Of a stretch of 64,000 nt of DNA, positions 23,592 through 34,260 are shown one piece after another. The notes under the pieces were generated by a model that had not been told where the DNA came from, did not search any database, and was given only the letters and a program-made list of their open reading frames with translations. The position numbers and the translations under genes are program-made. The DNA comes from Dromaius novaehollandiae (lineage: Eukaryota > Chordata > Aves > Casuariiformes > Dromaiidae). The stretch spans positions 248,001 through 312,000 of the forward strand of contig NW_026991408.1 in NCBI RefSeq assembly GCF_036370855.1. The letters are read 5' to 3'. Position 1 is the stretch's first letter. Each line of letters starts with the position of its first letter.

Positions 23592-25725
23592 GTAGATCAC
23601 TTAGAAGTTTACCACGATGCCAGTACTAAGAACTACAGGAAAAGTAGATGCGTAACCCGTTCACCCGTATTTTGTGTGCAAATTTCCCTCTTACTTCACA
23701 GACACTGTAATAATTTACAATCTGACTGATCGTTTTTTCAGTACCATTTGCATGTGGACACAATTCCCGTCTGAACCGGGGGTGGTGAGCGAGGCGCTTA
23801 CAAGACATCTGCAATTGCTTCCCTGGCCAGTGCTAACGCAGAGGTGAAAAGGACTGACTTCAAAGGGCTTTTCCTCCTCTGCTGTGCACGCGTGCTTGGA
23901 CGACCACAGCCACCATCACCCGAAGGTTTCAGCATCGAAGGTGCAGCGCTGCAGGAAATGGTGGACTGTCCCTGCTTTGTGTAAGACCCTTAAATTTGGA
24001 GAGTTTTCTCCTCACATCAGAGGTTGTCAGCAGCTTGCTCGGATCCCCTCCTGAGCTGGACAGGTCAAACGCGACTCCTCACATAACAATTAGTCTCTCT
24101 AGAGGGCCCTGGGATTTGGCAAAGTGAGGCTGTAAGTGAGCATTTTGTTAGTAGGCTGAGCTACAGAAGTGATGTTTAGCACAACAGTCTTGCTGCAGCT
24201 GTAGAATTAATACTGTTCTGACTTTGCCTAAAAGGTGAGGTGACTTGCAGAGCTGCTTTTAAAGTGTGCTTGTGGTCAGGTTCACGCTAGCGTGAAGGTT
24301 TGTACCTATAGCACAGTTTGGGCCAAAGTAACGTTTAGATAAGGAGAAAACGTAAGGAAGTAGCACTGTACACGCACTGCTGTGACAACACCTGGTAGCG
24401 AGCAGCCGGCTAAGCAAGTCTGCCCGGTATGCCAGCTTGCAGTGGGAAAATTTATGATGGCGTAAAACTGCCGCTCTCATTTTGGAGCAAGCTGTTATGG
24501 AGCAGCCCTGGTCTGGGCAGTCGCAATACCCACGGTTCAGGGCAAGATCAGTGCCCAAGTTCGTTCTGTGTAAACCTGAACGCGTTATAAACTTCTAAAA
24601 GCCTTTACAGATGCAGGTAGAGCAAGAGTATCTGAAAGCACAGTGCGAAGCAAAGCAAAATGTTACATTCCCTCTCTGCCAGGAAAAACAAACAGAAATG
24701 ATGCAGATTGGCTCTTTTCCTCCTGCGGTCTGCCTTACTCGGGGGTAATGGCACTCCTCGCTCTCAGAAGCCACGCGAGTTGTCCGACCTGCTGCAAAAG
24801 AAACGTCACACCTTCAGCCTCGCAGAGGTAGGTGGTTCATCTTCTCTGCGCCCCGTCGCAAGACCGAAGCCATCTGTTCAGACAGTATTTTCTTCCTTGA
24901 AAGAAAACCTCTGCATACTCAGGCACTCGCTTCAGCAAGTCCGCTCACTGCAGCTATTAACAGCAGCAGGACAGGGAAAGCAAGCGGGACAAGGTGCGGC
25001 TGGCAGCAGGAGAAGGGTCCGCGGCAGTCGAATCCCTGCGTGGGCGGCAGGGCCTGCTGGCGTGAGCCGTGCTGGGAGAGCGGTGTGCCACAGCCGGGGG
25101 CTGTTGTGCAGCAGGGCCGGACGGGGGGACCCCCCGCAGCGGGAGGAGCAACTTTCCAGCCAGGGACTGTCCTGCACCGTCCGCCCGTATTACTGGCCTT
25201 AGCTCTACGTCCCCCTCTGCTCCTACCCGCGTCCCTCGTTCCGGCTACCTGCGGTAAGCGACCCGCACTGCTTCCTTTGTGCGCGTCTCCGAGGACCCGA
25301 GCGGGTGCAATGCTGCTGTTCTCGGTCCTCGCTGGCTGACGCACGCCCACCTTTCCCCGGCTGGTCCTTCTCGCTGCTCCCCCCGGCCCAGCCCGGCGTC
25401 CGGCTGTGCGCGCAGGGTCCCGCAGTCAGTTCTTCCAGGGAGAGGGGCCGGGTCGGGTTTAACTTGCCCGGGGTCGTCCAGCCCTGCCGGAGGGACCGCG
25501 AGACAGAGCCAGCGTTCGCCAAGAGCTGCCGGGCAGATTTCTCTGCGCGCTTGAACCCGCTGAACCAGGGAGCGTTTGGCAGAAGTTGGGCGTTAGGTGG
25601 CTGTTAAACCTCAGCTTCCTGGGGAGCAAATAAAGTGGTGGGGACGCAGGGCTGAGAGCGCAGCACGCGTGCCGTTGGGAAGGCACGACCCAGGCCGTCT
25701 CCACCCCGCGCTCAGCCCTCCGCGG
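23592..25725 (-). other. Probable CXCR5 3' UTR
   Basis: Sequence between the CXCR5 stop codon and the candidate AATAAA on the minus strand. No coding potential of a known family is seen on either strand. The assignment rests only on the position of the poly(A) signal. Confidence 0.35.
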
Positions 25726-28700
25726 TCAGAAAGTGGAGATGGAGGTGGTGTTGTCGGATTCGATGCCGCTGCCCTTCCTCGCCACCTCCAGAATCTCCTG
25801 CAGGGTCTCCTGGCTTATGCAGCTGAGCTCCTGCAGGATGCGGAAGAAGTCGTTCCGGAACTTGACGCCGATGAAGGCGTAGAGCAGGGGGTTGAGGCAG
25901 CAGTGCGTGAAGCCGACGGCCTCCGTCACCATGATGGCCGTGTCCAGCCGGTCTTCCAGGAGGCAGTTCTTGCTGAAGGCTTCCAGCTTGGCGAGCGTGT
26001 TCAGGAAGATGACGATGTGGTAGGGGCTCCAGCAGAGCAGGAACACGCCGGTCACCAGAATGGCTACTCTGACGGCTTTCTGCCTCTGCAGGCGCTGGGA
26101 CTGGCACAGGGTCCTCACGATGGCCATGTAGCAGTAACCCATGACCAGCAGGGGCGCGAAGAAGCCCACGGTGTGGTACAGGAAGCGGGTCGCCAGCCAC
26201 GCGTTGTTGCCGTGGATGCCAACCTCTGGGAAATAGCAAATGCTGCGATTGCTCTCGTCTGTCCAGACTTCCATGAAGATGAGATCGGGTAAGGTCAGGA
26301 GCACAGAGCAGAGCCAGACGCCCGCGCAGGTGAGGTGAATGGAGCGAGCTCTGCGCTTCCGGTAGGTGTGGATGGCGTAGACGATGGCCAGGTAGCGGTC
26401 CACCCCGATGCACCCCAGCAGCATGCTGCTGCAGTAGAAGTTGATCTTGTGGACGGCGCTGAGGATCTTGCAGAGGAAAGTCCCAAACACCCACCCGGCC
26501 AGGCTCTCCACCACGCTGAAGGGGAAGGTAAGCAGCAGTACCAGGTTGGCCAGGGTCAGGTGGAAGAGGAAGTTTTCGGTGGTAGTGCGAGAGCGCTTGA
26601 ACCTCTCCAGGATGACTAGGACCAGGGCGTTGCCCGCAGTCCCCAACACAAACATCAGCAGATAGATGAGGGGCATGAAGATCTTTCTGAAAGGGTCTCT
26701 CTGGTTGCCGACGACAGAGGAGGCTGGGTTGAAGCAGAAGTAGCCGTCCAAAGAAGGGGTGGTGTTGTCAGCTTCGTAGTAACCGCTCAGCTCCACCTGG
26801 CTCTGGGGGGGCAGAGAGAGAGAGAGAGTCTGGTTACAGCAGGGGAGTTTCTGCGCAGAAAAGGTCCGGTCCGTCGACTGCGCCTGGCGGGACGGGCGGC
26901 CTGTCCTGGAGCAGAGCATCCCCTGCTCCCGCGGCCCGGCTCTGGCGACAGGCAGCACTCGCCCGTCACGGGAGGAGGTGGTGCCCGCCCTCTCCGCGGG
27001 GACCTGGGAGGCCCCTCCGGGCCCAGCCCCGCGCAGAGCACTGGTGTGCGGGCAGGGCGGTCTGGTTCCTAGAAGCGGGGCTGCTCCTATCCCCTGCTGC
27101 TCGGTTTCTAGTTCCTAGCTAACACCTTTTGGGAGGTTCTGGCAGCCGGGTAGACGAGCGGTTCGTCTTTGGCTTCTGCTGAGCTGGCAGGTGCCTTGCT
27201 GCACGGTGCGGACCCCTCCCTTTATCCCTGCCCTGCTGCTTCCGCCTGTTTGCGGCGCAGACGGTGCGTGCCTGGCGCGGGCACCCGGAGCCTCGCCGTC
27301 CCTGCCCGCCGTTCCCTCTTCCTGCCCGTCTCTGGCCCCGGTAGCTGCTCTCCGAGGCAGCCTGGCCGCAGCCTCTCCGAGCGGAGCTGGGGACTCGGCG
27401 TCGCGGCCCCCGGGGAGCCGCGGGGGACAGCGGCGGTGCCGGCGCCCCGGGATCGCTCTCCGCACGCTCGGAGACCTTCTGGGGCAGGTGTGGGAGCGCG
27501 GCTTGGGCCGCGCGTCCGGGGCGCCTCGCGGGCCGCGGAGGTGGCGGACGGAGGCCGGGGAGAGAAACCTGTGCTGCTGGTGAACGCCGCGGTCACCAAC
27601 AGCGCAGGGAGGGATCTGGTCGATCCCCAGCGAGGAAAGAGCGACGCAGCTGCTGCAGGCGCGATTCGCGCCGGGCGCGGGGTGACTGCCGGCCGGGCGA
27701 GCGGCCCGTGCCCAGAGCTGAGCCGGGACGCGCGGGTCGGGAAGCTGGCAGCCCCGCGAGGGGGGACACCCCAACGGCGGGCGGGCCCCGGCTGCCCTCA
27801 GGCGCTGCGCGGAAGCCGAGCGCCAGCACAGGGCTCCGACAGCCCAGCAGCGAAGAAAGCAGCACGGGGGGCTCGTGGCAAGCGCGGAGATTACTGACAA
27901 AATGGGAAGGGCTCCTCGGCAGTTACCGTGAGCTCCCCGCCCACAGCCTCGCCGGAGACCGGCGCTGAGGCTGCAGCCTCGACCACAGCGGAAGTCCCTG
28001 CTCGCTGCTTTCATGCCTTTCACTGCCAGCTGTAGCCGCTTGCACCTGCTGCTCCTTCCCCCAGCAGCCAAAGTTCCCATCTAAAAATATTAGCCCCGCT
28101 TTAAGCAGTTTTAGAGCTAATTTTATTTATTTACGATCACTTTTCCCCCCCCACCGCCATGTGCTGGCAAGCCAGGGGAGTGACTAGCCTCGAGTGCTGC
28201 GCTGCCCCAGCAAGAAGAGGAGGCGGCGGTCCCCGCCCCCCGTCAGAGGCCTCCGCAGGCGCTTGGCTGGGCTGGAGGGAGGGATGGTCTCGCAGTGTGG
28301 CAGCGCCCGTCTCTAGCTGCTGCTCTGCCAAGGCCGCTGACGTGCCTCGGGGGTGCCTGGGCGCGTTCAGGGGAGCGGCGGCCGCCGAGCGTTCCCGAGC
28401 GCGCAGCAGATGCGGCTGGCTCCGGCAGCCCCTGGCGCTGGGTGGTGGGAGGCAGGCAAGCCCAAGCCCCTGGGGAAAGCACAAGATAGGCTTCCCCAGT
28501 TCTTACTCTCTGCCTTCACCAGAGACAGCGCGCTGAGCCAGGTGCAGCCGGCTGCCGAGACACCCGTGGACTTGCCGGGGTCCCTTCTGCTGCTGGCTTT
28601 GCGCCTCTCGGCGCGCTCGCTGCGCTGCGGTACCGCGGCCCTTCCTCCTGAAAGGTGAGAGTCGATTCTCTCGGGGGCCAGGAAACCTCCCCCTGCCCTC

Positions 28701-31700
28701 CGCGGTGTCTCAGACCAACTGCCCGAGGTGGTCTTCCTCTAAAGGGACAACCGGACTGCAGCCTGGGGCGAGCAACAGCCGTACGCACAAAGAATAGCTC
28801 TGTTTCCAGTTTATTTTGTGGTTCTGAAGACTGGCGGTTAGTGCTGAAGAAAAAAAGCCTTTAGAAATCCCTCCCAATGTGTTTTCTTCCTCTCTTGAAA
28901 GCATTTCCTATCCAGCGCCCACCTAGACACTGTGTCAGGAGATACCAGTGCACGCAGAGATGCGGTGATGTGCTGGCCAGGGCAAGACCCTTGGGTCTGA
29001 AGCAGGACTTTCTCAGCGATCCCGCAGGTACGTGACCTCTGCCTTGGCAGAGCCGTCCTGGGCGCGGCGGGGGCTCCCGCTTCTCAGCGTCCTTGGCCAC
29101 GTGCAAGAACAGCTGTTCTGCGCTGGCGGTGCTGTGGATGCAGCCAGCCCGCGGCCACGTGCCGCTGGAGGGCCTTCTCCACGCCCCCCCCCCCGGCCGC
29201 ACACAACCTCAAACCAGAAATCTCTGCAGTTTGGTACAGAGATTGCTCCGGACTCGGGGTGACCACGCGGGAAAACACTGAAGGAAATGTGTGCTCGAAT
29301 GGGTAATTTCGTTGGGGAGAGGTCAGAAGGTTCACGTTTAAAGGGAAAAAGGAAAAGATGGGTAGCGGTTGGGCCTGCTGGGTCGGTTGCTGGCGTGGTG
29401 CCTGCTGTGCATCAGGTATTTTTGTAGGTAAGGGGCAGTGCGCAGAGAGCTAAGCGGCGTCGGTTGGGGAGCGTTTTTCATCACCACCTCGTAGTCAGAG
29501 CTGGAGATGCAGCGGCTCAGTGCCGCTATCAGCCACCATCTGATTGCTGATAAGATGACAGGTAGGGCTGTTACGGTAAGCTACTCGCCTCGGGCAGGGG
29601 AAACGCGCGCCGAGCTGTGTCTAAGACGCCCTCTCATGTGCATCTCCGAGCAGCGAGTGTGGGTGGGAGCGGACAGAGACTATAGTTGGAGACAAATACG
29701 AGACTACAAAAAGCAAGCGTCCAGGCTGCGATGGGCAGGGCAGGGATCAGAGCGACAGGAGCTATGTCGAACGTGACGAGCCAAGGCTTTTGGGGCACGC
29801 TGCTCTGAGCCCCACTGCTAGGACTGGAAGCGGACGGCGGCGGCTGCTTGCGCTTGCCACTTGCTGCATCTTCAGAGACCTGGTCTAGGGTGGGAGAAGG
29901 GAAGTGCGTGCATGCAGGCAGGTTTTGCACAGGTCTCCTGCAATGCAAGAGCAGCCAGAAACGTGAGGGGGAAGATAAAGCGGAGCCTTTCCCTGTAACC
30001 GAGCAGCACAGCGTACGCCAGGAGCCACAGCAGTGGGAAGTACATCCCTCCCTGCTCCTTGTCCAGGGATCCCATTCTTCCCTCCCGCCCACGCTTCAGA
30101 GTTAGTCAGGTCTCTGAACGTCAGCTGCTTTTCTCAGTTCCCTGCAACTGCCAACAACCAAAGCAGTCGGCTGTAAAAGGGAAGCACCTTGTACGCTATT
30201 AGGGATTGTCCATGCGAGTCATTCCCTTCTAGTCCCTGCCAGGGCCTGGAGGAGCATATTTCATTCCCAAAGAATTGAAACTGAAATTTCCCCCGCCAGC
30301 CCAGAACGCTGCAAGGTACCGGCAGAGTTTCTGCCCCTCGCCTCTCTGGCTGCTGAACTAAGGGAAACCGATGTACAGAAGCAAAGCTCGTTGAAGTGCC
30401 ACGTTACTGAAATGCAAGTGCCCTCGCGGCTCTTGAGTCACGTAGGTCCTACCATAACAAAAATTGACCTTCAGCACCTCACGGTACGTTGGGGAGATCT
30501 CGGCAGTCTTTCTGCGGTTTGATTCCCTAATGTGCAGCTGAGGAAGGTTAAACTGGCAAAGATTTTTTTCTACAGAGAAACGGAGTTACGCTTTTTGGTA
30601 TGTTACATTTCCACAACGTTACATAGAAAATTGGTCCTGCAGAGAGGCAGGTTTTAGGCTAGGCCCTTGCTGTGCGTGCTGGGAGCCATGCGCGGAGGAG
30701 GTTTATTTCACGGCCCCGATACAACAGGTAGGAGCCTTTTCTGCCCATCTCTCAGGGCAGGCGGCTGCTGCAACCCCAGAGCACAAGCAGGGCAACGTAC
30801 GGCACCGCCAGAGCAAACGTGGCATCGCCCGCGCGCGACCCAAAGAGCCTCTTCCAGAGAGGGAGCCAACCCGGGGAGGTGGGAAACGCGTGCCGCAAAC
30901 GCCCAGCCACAGGAGTGCTGAGGAAAGATGTGAAAATGTGCTTAGTGCGGCACATGACTGTTCACCCTCGGCCCCCAGATTAGCTGAATTCCTCCTTTCA
31001 GGTGGGGTCTCTCATAACTTGGAATGATTTACGGTGGAGGTAAAGTTGCTAACCGAGGGTTTGGGGAAGCATTGTACACAAAGAACAAATCCCAGCACTG
31101 TTTAATTTCCCTGCATTAAAAACTACATAGTTTTGCCACAAGCAGCTGCTGGTTTTCAGCCCGTGACGTGCTGAAGACAGCTGGGCAGCACAGTGAATCT
31201 CGGCTGATTTTCTGTTAATAGGATAGATTCCAATGGAGAGTCCAGAGGAAGTAACGAACCAACACGGAGCTGAAAAAGTGAACTTGGTTTTAACCCCTCG
31301 CCAAGCATTAGTGCTGCCACTGAACTTCAGCAGAGCTCAGTGAGAAGTGTTTTCCGCAGAGAACAAGGAAACAAGAATTGTTCACAAAGGATTTTTAGAC
31401 AGCGTGAATCAGAAAAAGTGATGGGTTTAGGGATTTTTTTTTCCTCTCCCATCTTCTCTCTCTTCCCTGACGTGTGAGAAAAAGAAGGGACAGAAAAACT
31501 GGGAAAAATTAAGTCTAGCTTCTTTCTTTTAACAGAAACTAAACAAAAACTGAGGTTTTCTGCAGAGAGCCACTGTATTAAGATATAAGCTCTGAGCTGC
31601 AACATTTGAAAGCCGGGCTAATGATAGCACTGCTGTGGACTTCCCCTTGGATGGCATGACATGCTCTAAAAGATACAGCTGGTGTCTGTCACTGACAAAC

Positions 31701-32612
31701 GTAGGGGAGAGAACTACGGGGCAGATGATATGGTGTCATCAGTCCCGATTAGAAGAAACGTTTTCAGTTTATCTTCCCCTCTTTAAAGTTCCTCTCTCAT
31801 ACATGTACTGTGTATTCCTCCTCCAGCAGGGTCTAAGGCAGCCGGCTCATGGAGAAAGGAAGCAGGGGCAGGAGCGTGTACCATCGCACAGAGGCTTTTC
31901 ACACGCACAGAGATATCACTGTGGCTTGCCTTGTTATTCCTGTTATTTAAAGATACTACATGAGATTTCCAGGGCTCTGCACTCTGCACAGTCATTTATG
32001 CCACTGAAAGTTGGTACAAAGCGCTCCCGACTCAGAATTCGAGTGTTCTACGCCCACACCGTGCCGATGTGCATGACTGCGCAAAGAGCGAGGTGGCAGA
32101 GGGTGAAGACCGCTTTCTCCCTGGGATCCCGAGGAAGCGCGCTCGGGCAGGCTGGCAGCGCAGGGCCCAGCCCCGCTCCCCGCGCGAGCCCCGTGGCCCT
32201 TCCCACGGGGGCTGCGGTCTTGGCCCCCGTGTGAGGACGGGCTCGGGCTCAGCACTCGCGAAAGCACGTTAAACGCGTGGTCCCAGCAGCCATGCAGCTT
32301 CCCACGGGGCAGTATCGTAGGGCCACACTAGCTATAACGACATTACACCAGTTCGCCACAAACACAGCGTTGCTGCTTGCAGTCCCCTCATCGGTCAGGT
32401 GCAGGATTAGGGGACGTGCGGTCCAGCCGCGTTGGCGTGATTGCTCCAGCTCCGTCTCTTCTCAGAGGACGGGGCAGAGGATGGACACACAGAAAGTCGG
32501 GTCTCCCAGCCCACCCAGCGCTGCCTGCTCCCCCCGCTATCCGCTCGCATGAGCAAAACCAGGTCCAACTCACCAAGTCGTAGGTCTCTGAGGAGTAGCT
32601 GACAGGCCCCAT
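25726..32612 (-). CDS. CXCR5: C-X-C chemokine receptor type 5 (two coding exons)
   Basis: Seven-transmembrane receptor for CXCL13 that guides B cells and follicular helper T cells into lymphoid follicles. Exon 1 is 32612-32574 (13 codons, MGPVSYSSETYDL, donor gtgagt) and exon 2 is 26802-25726; the join is phase 0 and gives 371 aa (human 372). Family marks: N-terminal acidic/Tyr segment (sulfation candidates Y21, Y22, Y34); N-terminal Cys36 and Cys293 in extracellular loop 3; Cys124 and Cys202 for the usual disulfide; DRYLAIV at 148-154; CWSPYH at 270-275; NPLLY at 317-321; and a Ser/Thr-rich tail ending TTSISTF, like the human tail. The segments FYCSSMLL and QRQKAVRVAILVT identify CXCR5 rather than CXCR3 or CXCR4. 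Oddity: the Asp normally at position 2.50 is Asn99 (codon 26547-26545). The start has a strong Kozak context (A at -3, G at +4). The open frame above 26802 is intron and polypyrimidine tract, not protein. Confidence 0.95.
26803..32573 (-). other. CXCR5 intron 1 (5.8 kb)
   Basis: Donor gtgagt at 32573; acceptor CAG at 26803-26805, preceded by a run of C and by a (CT)n tract that reads as (GA)n on the plus strand at about 26812-26829. No nested gene is recognised. A CpG-rich patch lies at about 27,220-27,900, and other open frames in it look like GC artefacts. The part 30,100-32,000 is less GC-rich and featureless to my eye. Confidence 0.85.
27220..27900. promoter_or_regulatory. CpG-rich patch inside CXCR5 intron 1
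   Basis: Dense CpG and very high G+C, with open frames in several frames and both directions and no family match. It could be an internal promoter or enhancer, or simply GC-rich isochore sequence. The boundaries are by eye. Confidence 0.35.
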
Positions 32613-32760
32613 GGTTTCAGGGGCAGGATCTCTCTCCTCCAGCAGTTTCGGCAAAAGTTCTTCTTTTTTGGGGTGGAGTTAGTCATTTAAGTGAGTGGGG
32701 AGGGACCCAGCATGTAACAATAGAGTATTTGCAAGGCAAATGAGCTCCAAGCATAGAGTG
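32613..32760 (-). promoter_or_regulatory. CXCR5 proximal promoter/5' UTR with Oct-type dyad
   Basis: Sequence directly upstream of the CXCR5 start codon on its strand. It contains the 15-bp dyad ATTTGCAAGGCAAAT (32727-32741), an inverted repeat of ATTTGC with a 3-bp centre, 115-129 bp from the ATG. This resembles the PORE-type element bound by dimers of Oct factors. No TATA box is evident. The transcription start is not determined. Confidence 0.4.
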
Positions 32761-33579
32761 ACCTATTTGATGTGAAGATTAGTATCTAGCTTGATCGTCC
32801 TTGTTTTAAAGTGGTGTAAGTTGAGTTTTAAGGTAAAGTTGGGGAATCCATGGTTCCTTTGATCTGTGACAAAGACGCCCCAAAGCACGCATCAGTTGGG
32901 CCGAGCAAACGTCGCGGGCTCTTGGCGGCTGCCTTCCTGGGGCCCCAAGGCCAGAACAACCTGGCAGGGTCTGGAGAGCGCTGTGCTGAGGGATGGGCTT
33001 ACCAGAAACCCCCCCGGTTCGGGCAACTTCCTGGAGCTGTGCCAGATGTTCAGGATGCCTGAGGAAACGCAGAAGTCCGGTCTGCGTGACTGTTGCCCTC
33101 CGGCTCCGGCTCCTACGCTCTGCGTTAACCCCAGTGACCTGCGGCTGCTCTTCCTCCCCTTCAGCCCTCGCCTTGGCTCGGGTGGCGGTTGGGGCCGCGC
33201 TGGACAGCACTGCCTCGGCGGCCGCTCCGCAGGGCCGGAGGGTGACGTTACTTAGCGGCAGCTTGTCTAGCGCTGTGACAGCAGCGAACGATCTGCCGTG
33301 CGATGTAAAGAAAAGCCCAGCGTTCTGCCGTAATAAAGATAACTTCTCTGCTCTGGGAAATGGGTGTTTCGTCCCAGGACGGCTGTAGCAGCAGATTCCT
33401 GGTGTGCAAAGCTCAGCCCAGGCGAGCAGCGTGGCGTCCCATCCCCACCCGGGCTGCTTTGGGCAGGGCTCTGGCTCCGTGTGAGCAGACCGAATGGCCT
33501 GGCGCCTGCAGCGCGTGCCCTCCGCGCGTGCCAGCGCGGCTGCAGCGGAGCCGCTGTGCTGGGAGGGATGCTCGGCGGA

Positions 33580-34260
33580 GCAGGCGTCGCCCCGGTGAGC
33601 ACCAGCCCAGGTTATCCGCTCCTGGCGCTCCCTCGAGGGGAGCCGCGGCCCTGGCCCGGCGGGGCATCGCCTCGGGGCAGCCGTGAGCAGCGAGGCGGCT
33701 GCCCCGAGGACGGTGCCGTCCTCCTCCCCATCGCCCTCGGGCGCCCCGCGAGAGCGGCGAGGGAGAGGGAGGCCCGGGAGCTCGCCCCGCGTGCCCGGCT
33801 TCGGGGGCGGAGGCGCCGCGCCTCGTCCCGCGCGCCCCACGTGTGCCGCGGCACCAAGCCGCCCGCGCGGCAGGGCGAGGAGCGAAGCCCGGCGCCTCGG
33901 CGTCGCCGAGATGGAGATGTTAAGGAGGATGTTTTCAGGCAGCCAGCCGCGGAGGTGGAGCACTGCATCACTGACTTCCTCTGCACCTTGTCCCGGGGGG
34001 GGGGGGGCGTGCCCCCCCGGGCTGCACTTGCCACCCGCTCTGCCCTGGGCCCTGCGACCGCCAACAGATTTTACCCCGCCTCTGCCCCCGCTGCCCCCGA
34101 GCACGGTGGAAGCCGCGTGCAAGTGCAGTACTGCGGCTTCAGAGGTGAAAGCGATACCGCGCACGTGGTGCACCCGCAGCCAAGGGAGGAAAGGCCCCGG
34201 GGGGCTGTGGGCTGGAAACGGCTCCCCGGCCGTGCGCTCGGCCCCTGGACGAGTGGCGGG
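33580..34260. promoter_or_regulatory. Orphan CpG-rich patch upstream of CXCR5
   Basis: High density of CpG, similar to the DDX6 and VPS11 promoter islands, but with no recognised exon beside it. It includes a G13 run (33995-34007) within a perfect 10-bp inverted repeat. It may be a distal CXCR5 or lncRNA promoter. Confidence 0.35.
33992..34021. repeat. G13 run within CCCG7/C7GGG inverted repeat
   Basis: CCC, then 13 G, then CGTG, then seven C and GGG. The outer ten bases of each side are exact reverse complements, so a very stable hairpin or a G-quadruplex could form. Such runs are also prone to length errors in assemblies. Confidence 0.8.

Noticed and set aside
26803-26958. N-terminal extension of the CXCR5 main exon frame to an ATG at 26958
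   Set aside because: It crosses a (CT)n/C-rich tract ending in CAG, a clear splice acceptor. The small exon at 32574-32612 gives the correct length and N-terminus.
27115-28080. Long open frames on both strands in CXCR5 intron 1
   Set aside because: Both strands are open in the same CpG-rich sequence and neither shows a recognisable protein.
30100-32000. Search for avian CR1 LINE, LTR or SINE remnants across non-coding parts (this interval as example)
   Set aside because: No CR1-like 3' end, terminal repeats, target-site duplications or reverse-transcriptase fragments were recognised by eye. Old fragments could be missed without a repeat library.
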